Part shown: positions 39,213 through 48,597 of the stretch, one piece after another
How the letters are laid out: each line of letters starts with the position of its first letter
Numbering within the stretch: the stretch's first letter is position 1
From: Isoetes taiwanensis
Taxonomy: Eukaryota > Streptophyta > Lycopodiopsida > Isoetales > Isoetaceae
Reading direction: 5' to 3'
Assembly (NCBI GenBank): GCA_021234155.1
Contig: JAJEKV010000023.1
Location: forward strand, 4,733,945-4,797,944
Length of the DNA stretch: 64,000 nucleotides
Made by a program: the position numbers and the translations under genes
Notes under the pieces: model-generated
The model's database searches: none
What the model saw: the letters and a program-made list of their open reading frames with translations, nothing else
What the model was told of the DNA's origin: nothing

Positions 39213-41170
39213 CCTAACTAAATCGATATACCAACTCTAATCGTTTTTTTTTTTTTCTAAATTAAAAACATCCACACCGTGGATCTCGCAACCATTGGGC
39301 CGCAACCAAAAACTGAGGCCGTACACATGTCAATGCCAAGAAACACCTCTGAACCTTCCATCTTCCATCTCCGCAAAAACACAAAACAGATTACAAGATT
39401 AACAAATCACTTCTCAGAAATTACTGGATCCATTTCATGCACAAAATACCCAAGAATTTCTCATGCTCGAGCAGAATAACCTGTATGTAAATCCAAAAAT
39501 ACTGTGAACTTCGCCTTCAAATTTCTGCATGAAAGGCAGCCTGAGCAAACATCAGAACAAAGAAACTTTGTCGGCGAAATTCAAACCTTTAAAAAAGTTG
39601 CTTCTGCCAAATTGCAAAGATTTTGAACCTCTGCTTCAACCACTGAAAGCAAAATTTCCCGCCAAGCTGTCTTAAACCACAGCTCCTCCAATCGGCCAGT
39701 CCAAAAGCGCAGATTCACCCTGCGCAGCCTCCCTGCCAAGAAAATCCTTCAGGGTTTCCAAAGCTTTCTATTTCTGTTACCAACAAATCCCATCCCCCTG
39801 CACAAAAGCCATTGCCAAATCTGACGGCCCATAGGATTTCGGCCAAAAAAAGAGCATGTGGACGTCATATTTCATCATTGGGAAACCTAATAGAAGCAGC
39901 ACCTCCGGCAATGGCAGCTTCTAAAGCCTGCGTTCTGAATTCTAAATGCAACCTGTCAACTGAATCCTTGAACTTTTATGAATCCGAAAAAAAAAATCTC
40001 TCCACCGGCCGTGAACTAATACATTATACAACATGGAAACTGGATCGGTTGTTCTGCCTCCGGAATGGAAAACGACGGCTGATACTGCTCAAGAGGTAAT
40101 CAGCAGGTAATCTCACACTTCCGATCCAGTTACCATGTTGTGGCGGCAGGAAACTCATCCGCAGATTCTAGGACCTGCTCCCGTCGGTCGCGGGACCGCT
40201 GAAATTAACTCCCGAGCTTCCATGCCGCCATACATGGCAGCGCACTTATGGAAGAAGAAATTTTCGCCGCCAGAAAATTTCAACCGAAATTTTTGAGTGG
40301 TGAAAATTCTTCAACGAAAAAAAAGGGGGCGTGAATTTTGCCCCCAATTTCTGCTTTCCGTCATTTTTCCGGCATAGTATTCGGCATAGTATTTGATGGC
40401 AGCACCGCTTAGTCTGGGAGAGCGCCGCTTCACAGAGGAACACGACCACAGGCTCGAGGGCAGGAAAGTCGACTAGAGATCGACAGAAAATTTTCGGATG
40501 CAAGACCTGCTGTTTGGGGGCAAAATTTCACGCCCCCTTTTTTTTCGTAATACGCCATTCTTTTGCAAGATTACAAGATGATAGATAGGAGATGCAATTT
40601 GAACCAAGGCATGGCCACGATGCTTGATAACTTTTGTGGGAAGAAGGGGTTAAACACCTGTGAGAACCCATTACCTTAGATAAACAGGCGAAGCGAACAA
40701 GGGTAGGTAAGGTTCCTCATCCATAGCTCGGTTATCAGAGGTTCCATAGCTTAGTTATTAGAGGTTAGACAAGCCATAGCTCGGTTATCAGAAGTCAGAC
40801 ACCCTTCAGAGTTGGATTATCAGCTCCAGCCTGGATTATTAGCAAAGAAATTATTATTCGAGATTGAATCCAGGGTAAAGAAATTCATCTGATGTTGAAT
40901 CCAGAGCAAATCGAGGGCAAAGATGCACGTCAAGATGTACAAGTGTTCTTCCTTAAGGGATGACGTCAAGAGTGTCATTTGGAAGCGATATCTTCAGATT
41001 CAGACTTACTCATAGCAAACAGTTGTGCTCGTGGTGATATGTATTCTCTGCTTTTCTGTGTTATGTATGTGGTGGGAAGTGTTGCTCTAGTGGACATCTT
41101 CTCCACTCAGTTTTGAGTCCCCCATGTACTCTTTGTATTCTTTTGAGTAATAAAGGTCCACGTTCATCAA
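39213..41170. other. Non-coding region with LTR-like remnants (copy B)
   Basis: Counterpart of 14,240-16,130. A 95-codon plus-strand frame at 39,812-40,099 includes MAASKACVLNSKCNLSTESL, but it matches nothing I know and its frame is not kept in copy A. The AATAAA-bearing LTR-like stretch is at 41,060-41,165. Confidence 0.35.
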
Positions 41171-41330
41171 AAAAATCGAGGGCAAAGATGCACGTTGCTG
41201 GCCCCTTCTCGAGTTCCCTTTTTTTTGTATTGAAGGAAGGGAGCACTTTACGGTAAGATGCACGCTATTGCCGTGGCTAAATCCAGGGCAAAGAAATTCA
41301 TCTGCGGCTGAAGCGAGGGCAAGGCTTCCC

Positions 41331-41586
41331 AAGTTCCCTTTTTTTTTATATATATATACATCGAAGAAAGGGAGCACCTTATGGTACGGGGTGTGAAGGG
41401 TGAGGCTTGCACTCACCACATCTCCCAACTAGCTGTAGTCAGTGGGATTTGAACCTACGTCTGGTAATAGGCCAAACCCCTGAACCTACGTCTGGTAATA
41501 GGCCAAACCAGGGGTCTTAACCAGTGGGATTTGAATCTGTGGCTGGTAATAGGCCAAACCAGAGGTCTAACCACTAGACCACACCC
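41331..41586 (-). mobile_element. tRNA-derived SINE, Au-like (copy B)
   Basis: Counterpart of 16,277-16,531, better preserved. Downstream of the A box a module beginning TTTGGCCTATTACCAG occurs three times before the 3' body, so the promoter head is expanded compared with an ordinary SINE. A second partial SINE tail is at about 41,215-41,260. Confidence 0.78.
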
Positions 41587-42189
41587 GTGATGGGCCTTCC
41601 CGAGTTTCCACTTGCATGTTATGACACGAGCGCTTTATTTATCAACCACAATCATGTTTGAAAAAAAAAATACACGAGGTTTTTGTGGACTTAGCGAATG
41701 TTTTTGCTCTTGTCGTGTTAACGCCATATCGAGAGAAAAAATACTCAGTTTTTTTTATTTCATGTTGGTTCAAACATGACCATGATTGTTAAATAAGGCA
41801 CTCGATTATGCCATATCCAAGGGCATAAATCAATGGTCAAGAATGCATTGATCAAAAGCCTGTCGTGGATTTAACCCCTTAAAAAGTCTCCGGTGACACT
41901 GTCGTTCATGGCTCTGCCGTTCATGATGGCAATGCCGCCTAACTATTGACGGGGTGTAAATCCCCTCCCAACAAAAATTAGGTAGTACATAAATAAAGGA
42001 TGTGAGTTTTTGTTCTTGGGAATTCATGCTAGCAATACTTCGTCGCAAAAGGGTACGGGTCAAGGACGAGTGCTATAAATATCGGATGGGGCGTGGCTAT
42101 AAAATGTCTTTCCATGAATTAGGAAATAAATGCACATAGGAATTGAATTAGGAAATAAATGCACATAGGAATTGGAAAGAATATTTTTG

Positions 42190-42215
42190 GGCTGGCATAT
42201 TTATATAGAGGTGCA
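42190..42215 (+). promoter_or_regulatory. Candidate TATA box of the KCR gene (copy B)
   Basis: CATATTTATATAGAGG lies about 250 bp upstream of the KCR start codon, and the identical sequence is at about 17,145-17,160 in copy A. Other TATAAA-like strings (GCTATAAATATCGG, GGCTATAAAATG) occur about 120 bp further up. Which one is used cannot be told from sequence. Confidence 0.35.
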
Positions 42216-42458
42216 TTTACAATGGCAGCATGTTCTTCTTACAAGGTTGTACCCATGTCCGTTTAATGCAAAGGATAACTATGTTGCAACCGACGCTATA
42301 AAACAAAACAATATGGCGACTTGGAGGCGAGCTTTCCAACGTTAGGCGGGATATTGCATTGTGCAACCTTGCATTTAAGGTAGCAATACTAACGATATTC
42401 ATCATGTATTTTTTGAACCCAATTTGTTGGTGATCAAACCATAGCTTCCATTTTCCCT

Positions 42459-43719
42459 ATGGCTACCTTTACCCCCTTTGAGATGGGCATCAAGCTTTTC
42501 AAGGAGAATTTTATGGCCCTTTTGTTGTCAATAGCTCTTTTTCGGTGCATCCAACCATTTTACAAACTCGTGTACGCGATTGCTCTTTTCTGTACTCTAA
42601 TCCTCGTCAAAGAGTTTGCAAATATTTCTCGAGCGATATGGTGTGCATTTTTCAGAACTCCTAAAGTTCTTAGAGAGTATGGTAAGTGGGCTCTCGTCAC
42701 AGGAGCAACTGATGGAATTGGTAAAGCCATTTGTTTCCAATTTGCGCAAAGGCAGCTAAATCTTGTAATGGTGGGGCGCTCTGAAAGCAAATTGCATGAC
42801 ATTGCAAATGAGATCAAAAGAAAACATGCAATGGAATGCATATGCATAGTTGCAGATTTTGCATTGGAAGATCTAGAGGTAGTCATGTCTAGAATCAAGG
42901 AAGAAATTTCAGGCATGGAAGTAGGCATTCTTGTAAATAATGTTGGGCTATCTTATCCCTATGCAAAGTTCTTCCATGAATTGGATGACAAACTGATCGG
43001 CAATCTTATAAGGCTCAATGTTGAGGTTGTAACAAAAATGGTGCAGCTCATGCTTCCTCAGATGGTAAAAAGAAGAAAGGGATGTATAATCAATATGGGA
43101 TCTGGTGCTGCATCTGTTCTACCCTCTGATCCACTATATTCTCTCTATATAGGCTCAAAAGGGTTAGAAGTAACAAACCCATGTGCTGCATTTTGTTCCT
43201 TTGCTTTACTTAGCCACATTTCTTATATGGTTTGAATTTGTTCTCAGGTTTGTTGATCAGTTTTCAAGATCACTTCACTTGGAATACAAACATGTTGGAA
43301 TTGATGTGCAGTGTCAGGTATGAATAACTTGCTTATATGACAGGAAAATGTGTGAGACATGCATATGTTATGTCTTTCTAAAAACTTTGATGCATATGCT
43401 ATATCTTAAGAGTAGAAATAAGAAATTATGTCGTCCCATGCAGGTACCATTATATGTGGCTACAAAGATGGCCAAAATGAGGAAACCATCTTTGACATGT
43501 CCCTCTCCAAATACCTATGCATGGTGGGCTATGAAATATATCGGTTATGAGGTTATAGTTACACCATATCTGCTACATAATGTGACGTGGTGGCTTGCCA
43601 AGTTTTTTGAAGAAGAGACTTTGGGAAAGTATAGACTCAAATTTAACATTAACATAAGGAAGAGAGCTCTTACTAAAGAAGCTCAAAAAATGAAGTCCAA
43701 CATATCACAAATTAAATAA
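42459..43719 (+). CDS. KCR: Very-long-chain 3-oxoacyl-CoA reductase (copy B, intact)
   Basis: Short-chain dehydrogenase of the KCR/GL8 type, which reduces 3-oxoacyl-CoA with NADPH in the ER fatty-acid elongase, feeding waxes and sphingolipids. Three exons, 42,459-43,162, 43,248-43,317 and 43,444-43,719, with GT-AG borders and continuous frame give 349 residues, slightly longer than the usual ~320. A hydrophobic N-terminal segment (about residues 19-50) fits ER anchoring. Cofactor motif TGATDGIGK at 81-89; NNVG at 160-163; catalytic Ser at about 215 (GSGAA); YIGSK (YxxxK) at 230-234. The exon 2/3 join gives VQCQVPLYVATKMA, the family's hallmark. The C-terminus is Lys-rich. Neighbouring sequence is repetitive, so no operon-like context applies. 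Confidence 0.93.
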
Positions 43720-43884
43720 ATGTCGGAACTCCGCTTTTCTACCTGCATTTATAGCCTATTGAAAATGGGACATCATACTATGTTCTTACTTGTATATTTG
43801 GATGTCTTGGTAAGTCTTGGAAATTGGATAGCTGAAACTTATTTTATTCCCCAATGATTCCAATTTTGAGTTTTTTGTTGAATG

Positions 43885-43890
43885 AATAAA
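43885..43890 (+). terminator. Candidate polyadenylation signal of KCR (copy B)
   Basis: AATAAA, about 166 bp after the KCR stop codon in AT-rich sequence. The same string follows the copy A gene at about 18,837. Confidence 0.4.
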
Positions 43891-44313
43891 AAATAGAATA
43901 TATTGTGCTTGCTTGCTATTACTTAGTCGTTTACTTCTAGTTGTGCATCCTTTATAGCATGTGAGTGAAAGATCTAACGATGATATTTCTACAACAAAAC
44001 ACTATGATGAAATTTTCAAGGATCTGCAACAATGTTACCATCATTATGTGTAGCCTGCCATGTACAGTTTGGCATACCTTGATGGAGCTGAAGGAATATC
44101 AATTGTCTTTTGATCTATTACCAAGGGAATAATGTGGGATATGTTGCGAATCAAGCAATTTGAGCCATCCCTTTAGGATCTCTAGAACGTCTAAACGAGG
44201 TGTGCCTGGACTATCTCGATTGTCAGATTTATCCGTCCTATGGCCCAGATCGTATGTTGGAGCCTCTAGGCGCTCTTGCTTCAATTATGATCATTTATGA
44301 TTTATGACTGGGG

Positions 44314-44481
44314 CGTCTATGATTTTGAAATATGAAATATAGGTTCGCCTAGGGTTTTGGAATATGAATTATGAGGACTCATCTCTATAATAAATTTCGT
44401 CTATGATTTTGAAATATGAAATATAGGTTCGCCTAGGGTTTTGGAATATGAATTATGAGGACTCATCTCTATAATAAATTT
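44314..44481 (+). repeat. Tandem repeat, two units of 84 bp (copy B)
   Basis: CGTCTATGATTTTGAAATAT starts at 44,314 and again at 44,398, each followed by GGTTCGCCTAGGGTTTTGG. The copy A equivalent (about 19,250-19,435) is less regular. Confidence 0.85.
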
Positions 44482-44544
44482 TAGAATATGAAATACATAG
44501 ACTCGAACCTCTGCTAAAATAATCATTATTCTGATAAGAATGTT

Positions 44545-45045
44545 TTGACCAATACAACTAGTGGGCTAACATGCTTATTTTTTCTATTGAATCTATGGGG
44601 TTTTTTTTTATTAGATTATCACTCATATATAATTCAGTCTCATTTTTCGATTGACACTATTTTTTTTGGGTTGCCCCTAGGGCAAACCCTCGATTATGTG
44701 GGTTTATGGCATATCTTAAGTATATATGCTGGAATATACCTAGAATGTGTTGGTGACTGCTTCAAACCTATTGGTCTTGTAAACTGCCTGTCACCTACAT
44801 TCTTGATCGCGGGTGTTTCAACCGGCTGGCACTCTCTGGATCCATGGCACACTCTCTATTTCATCTACGGTCTGTCAAAAGAAGAGTTTGTCCTTGAAGT
44901 TCTTGTGTCTGCACAACACTTTTATGTTCAGATGTCATTCACATATTTCCGGCCGTTTTTGCCATTCCCATGTTCTCGGTTGGAGCAGTGGCGCCTTGGG
45001 TATTGTCGAGCAACAAAAGAAAGTTTTGTTTTCAGCCGCTATTAG
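44545..45045 (+). other. Open frame of 166 codons, not recognised (copy B)
   Basis: Plus-strand frame rich in Leu, Phe, Trp and Tyr between KCR and the GC-rich cluster. It has no domain I recognise, and copy A (about 19,594-19,967) breaks the frame several times. It starts 0.8 kb after the KCR stop. It may be chance or a remnant, so I do not call it a gene. Confidence 0.2.
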
Positions 45046-45159
45046 CTTGAATAGGTCGTTCATTTTATCACATGCTTCTTCTGCTCGGTTTTTATGGGCG
45101 ATATGGTACATGATCAGAAGATGAGTTTTTAAAGACTAAGATCTATGGGCAATTTGATA

Positions 45160-46385
45160 CCTGATTTCGATCGGGGAACCCGGTTCGGGTTATGCGAACC
45201 TGTGAAATTCGCCAGCGAACCCTGCATTCGCCAGCGAACCCGCCATGTTGACATGGCTGCGGTGGCACTACCAGAGTTATGCCCGCTAAGCTTTAACCCC
45301 CAGGTTAAGCCAACCGCGGTGTGATGGCAAACCAGAGGCATTTATTACCCCCGCCGGGTTCGCCCAAAACCAAACCACCGTGGGGCTCTGATCAATTGCG
45401 GGGGCATTTATTGCCCCTACGGGTTCCCTAAGCGAACGAACCCGGGGGCCATCAGGTGGGATTTCCATTCTTGTCGCGGTCGAGGACACAAATGCAAAAA
45501 TTGATTATGTGAGTCATCGTAATCGCATTTTGCGAAGCAATCTGCGATTGCGGCGACGAACTGAGTATTGTAAGTATGTAGTTTTGTGGGGATCAAACGG
45601 CCCCAAAGGGGCTTCAGCGGATCAAAAGGCATCGAGAAAAAAACGGATCGAGAATGGACATAAATATTATACAAATCCTCTTTACCTTTGAAAAAATTCT
45701 TCCCGTAATCGGCCGAGAGGCGAGATCTTTGGTGAGAAATAAAAATGCAATTTTGGGCTTCAAAAGACAGAGGCAAGCAAGCTCAGAACGAGGAAAACGG
45801 GCGATTGGAGCCATTGGCGTGATTTGGTCGCCAAATCTAAGATTTCTTCATCGGACAATGTGTGAAGAAGCTTGATGCCGCGTTTGGAGAGAAGATTACA
45901 ATCTGGAGCCATGGGATCAGGGTCGAAGTAGACAGGGAAACTGAGGTTTGACTTGTAGCCTAAAATAGAGAGGAAAAGGGCTACTAAAGTGATGGAGAGA
46001 AGGATTTTGAAGGCAAGTCTGGTTGCTGCGAGGTCGGCTATGGCGGAACGGAGGGCTGCGAGCTTTGCCATGGTCGACATTTGGCGATTCGCGCCGAAAA
46101 AGCTCGCTTTTACCTGCGGTCGGCCCGCACTTAACTTGTACCGCGGTTGGAAAGCTCCCGGCATCGCGTCGAAAACCGCTGCTCCTCCAGCGTGGTGTCC
46201 GTCCGCCCCGCCAACCCGGTGCGATGGGGTTCGCCCAAAGCCGAACCCGGGGCCCCTGACGCTTCGTATGGGTTCGCTCTGACACTTAACCGCGGTTTGG
46301 GTTCGCCCAAGCGAACCCGGCAGCAATGCCACGCAGGCGATTGCGCCCGCGAACCGTCATGCCCAGGCGAACCCGCTTGGCATGT
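45160..46385. repeat. GC-rich region with clustered GGTTCGC/GCGAACC inverted motifs (copy B)
   Basis: GGTTCGC and its complement GCGAACC recur in two clusters, about 45,160-45,440 and 46,200-46,385, including the hairpin-like GGGTTCGCCCAAGCGAACCC at 46,299. Each cluster also has a CATGTTGAC string next to it. The clusters flank the short minus-strand frame at 45,760-46,080. The copy A equivalents are about 20,070-20,370 and 21,110-21,310. Function unknown. Confidence 0.6.
45760..46080 (-). CDS. Putative N-terminal exon of a single-pass membrane protein (copy B)
   Basis: A minus-strand frame of about 106 codons from ATG at 46,078-46,080 (alternative ATG at 46,069-46,071). It has a basic/Ala-rich start, then a hydrophobic segment FKILLSITLVALFLSILGY that could be a signal anchor, then a luminal-type stretch ending in LSDEEILDLATKS. 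That pattern resembles N-termini of type II Golgi enzymes, but I cannot name a family. In copy A (about 20,700-21,010) the membrane segment is still readable (FKILSITLVALFLSIFGYKS) while the flanks are frameshifted. No downstream exon was identified. It could be a truncated gene. Confidence 0.4.
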   Translation of the reverse strand: MSTMAKLAALRSAIADLAATRLAFKILLSITLVALFLSILGYKSNLSFPVYFDPDPMAPDCNLLSKRGIKLLHTLSDEEILDLATKSRQWLQSPVFLVLSLLASVF

Positions 46386-47589
46386 TGACTCAATTTCAGG
46401 AGCCAATAAAGTGGGCGAATTTGATAGATGGGCAGAATAAGCTTTCAACGATTAAGATCCCTCAGTCGGTTTCATTCCTGCATGTCCAAATCCTATTAAT
46501 ATTCATCAATCATCCGATCAGTCTAGCTATTCCAGCTTCTTCATTTGGTCATCAAGGGAAGACAGATCATACATACCATCAAACTCAGAAGGCAAATTTA
46601 TTGTTTCATTTTGGCCATTTGTTTTTTGAAGAGTTAAATATTTAGATCGAGTTGTTAACGCAAGTTTTTGGACTTATTACAGCTGGTAAAAGTTCAACAG
46701 GGGCAGCATTGCTTAAGCAGTTCGTGGAAGGTCTGGCAAATTCTGGTTATGGACACATCTGAGGCTGCTTTAAAGGTCGCTATTTGCCTATTTGTGCATT
46801 TTTGCTTGCTATTTCCACAAAATTAACTGGGCAGTTTCATGTGACAGAAAGGGCATAGGATGGAATTGATCATGGCATTGCTTAACAGTAGAAACGATAA
46901 CACTGCCGAAGTTGCTGCAAGTGTTTTAGCACGCTGCTGTGAAACCAATGAACTTCAGAAAGCACTTGCTGATGTGGGATGCTTGCAAAGTGTTATGGAC
47001 CTTCTTACAGGGTCTGTAAACAGAAGAGAAGCAGCATTAGATGCTTTAGCAGCTCTTAAGAGAAATAATGAGCATCAGCAATGCTGAAGACTATGGAACA
47101 TGGAGCTGCTGTAACAAAGATTATGAGATTAACAAAAGATAACTCCTCTCGTACAAGGTTGCTTGCTTGCATATGCCTCTACAATGTTCGGAGAGCATGC
47201 CCATTTGGACATGAAAATGAGATTGAAGTTAGGAAGACTATGCTGTCTACTATTGAAAAGTTATTGGATGAATCTGGACAAGTTGATGAGCAAGCTTCTG
47301 GAGTATTGGCCGACCTAGCAAACTGTGAAGAGCTCAGAAGTCATTCTTAAGGGATTCTCTCAGGTCTCAATCCTTCTCATTTTATCTTGATGATCTATTA
47401 TTCATGGCTGAAAAGCTGAAACATGCTCCAATTCAGCTCTATTTTATTGTTGTTGTTATGTTGTTCATCCTCTGTTTTCAGGAAATAGTACCCAATTGGC
47501 AAGATCAGGGCTCTATTTCACTCCGATCAACACTTTCTGTCAATCTTTGACACACTTTGAATCATAGAATAATATTAAGAAGAAATCAG

Positions 47590-48543
47590 ATCCCTGTTTA
47601 GGGCGAAGAATCTTTATCCACACCTTCCAGAGAGATTTAACCAGGGTTTGGTCCAGAAATGCAAATTCAAACTGGTGCATGGTTAGACTTCTGTGATCAT
47701 GCTGCAAATTCTGGATTTGGGTCTCAAGATAGAGATTTTAGCAGTGGATGGTATGATACAGATTCATCTTGGATGCTGGATTATGCATGTCTGACAAATA
47801 ACACAGATGCTGCAGATGCATTCTATCTACCATATTATGCAGGAATTGATGCATTAAATTATCTATACAATGTCAGCAGCAACAGAAGCCAACATGGAGC
47901 AGATATGGTGGCATGGATATTAGAAAATGAAGGTGATGTATTTTCGCACCGCAATGGAGCAGATCATTTCATGGTTTTAGGAAGAACATCATGGGATTTT
48001 TCAAAGCAGATCCAGGTATGGCACCACGGGGGACATCATTGTTTCAAAATGACAGTATCAGGGATATGTTGTTAGATCAGTGCTCTAAAAGCTCCTCTTG
48101 TTTTCAGGTAGATTGCTCAAAGCTCAAATGTGGCCATAATCCTAAACCTATAATCACCAGTTTTTTGCAGGCAAATTCTTGTCTGCAACCTAGAGGGGAT
48201 ACACCTACTAGAAGGTCTTCATTTGACAGTTTCATTACAGGATGCATTCCTGTTTTTTTCCACCAAGATTCTGCATATTCTTAGTATGAATGGCATCTGC
48301 CCCAAGACACAGGCCATTACTCTGTTTTTGTTGACGAGGAGAAGATCAGAGATGGCATTTTGCTTGAAAATGTTTTGAGTCTTATTCCTCCAAATAGGAT
48401 CCAACAGATGAGATTGAACATAATTTCTATGATTCTTAGCCTCATCTATATGAACAAATCTGATCAGCAGTTTGCAGATGCATTCGACATCACTGTTGCC
48501 AGGCTTCTTGGGCACATTTTGTCTTCACATTCTGAAATTTTTT
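47590..48543 (+). pseudogene. MUR3-like xyloglucan galactosyltransferase (GT47), pseudogene
   Basis: The family consists of Golgi exostosin-domain enzymes that add galactose to xyloglucan side chains. Recognisable blocks in order: DPCLGRRIFIH near 47,590; DFCDHAANSGFG; DADAFYLPYYAGIDAL-like sequence (AADAFYLPYYAGIDALNYLY); HFMVLGRTSWDFSK; then, in another frame, CLQPRGDTPTRRSSFDS and GCIPVFFHQDSAY, a stop, and EWHLPQDTGHYSVFVDEE; and a C-terminal AFDITVARLL. About 80-100 residues between WDFSK and the CLQP block, normally containing the SFAGAPR region, are missing. The deletion, an in-frame TAG near 48,282 and frameshifts mark it as dead. It lies inside the insertion in the armadillo gene. 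Confidence 0.85.
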
Positions 48544-48597
48544 AACTTATTTATACGCCACCTGTAACACTATACAATAAAACGGCTTCTATATTAA

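Larger units (their letters stand above)
21588..46675 (+). repeat. Large direct tandem duplication, copy B (complete unit of about 25.1 kb)
   Basis: The full unit lies here. Its first 3.2 kb (21,588-24,804) holds channel exons whose partner in copy A must lie left of the window. The remainder repeats 1-21,587. The join between copies is at about 21,587/21,588; the right edge at 46,675 meets unique sequence carrying an armadillo gene. Copy B also has a local 150-bp duplication at 25,662-25,958 that copy A lacks. Confidence 0.93.

Noticed and set aside
41540-41586. A functional tRNA gene
   Set aside because: The A-box head is tRNA-like but the anticodon and acceptor arms are absent and the sequence continues into a SINE body.
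1-46675. The two large copies as LTRs of a giant element
   Set aside because: They adjoin directly as a tandem unit, contain host genes with introns and lack TG...CA ends, primer site or polypurine tract.
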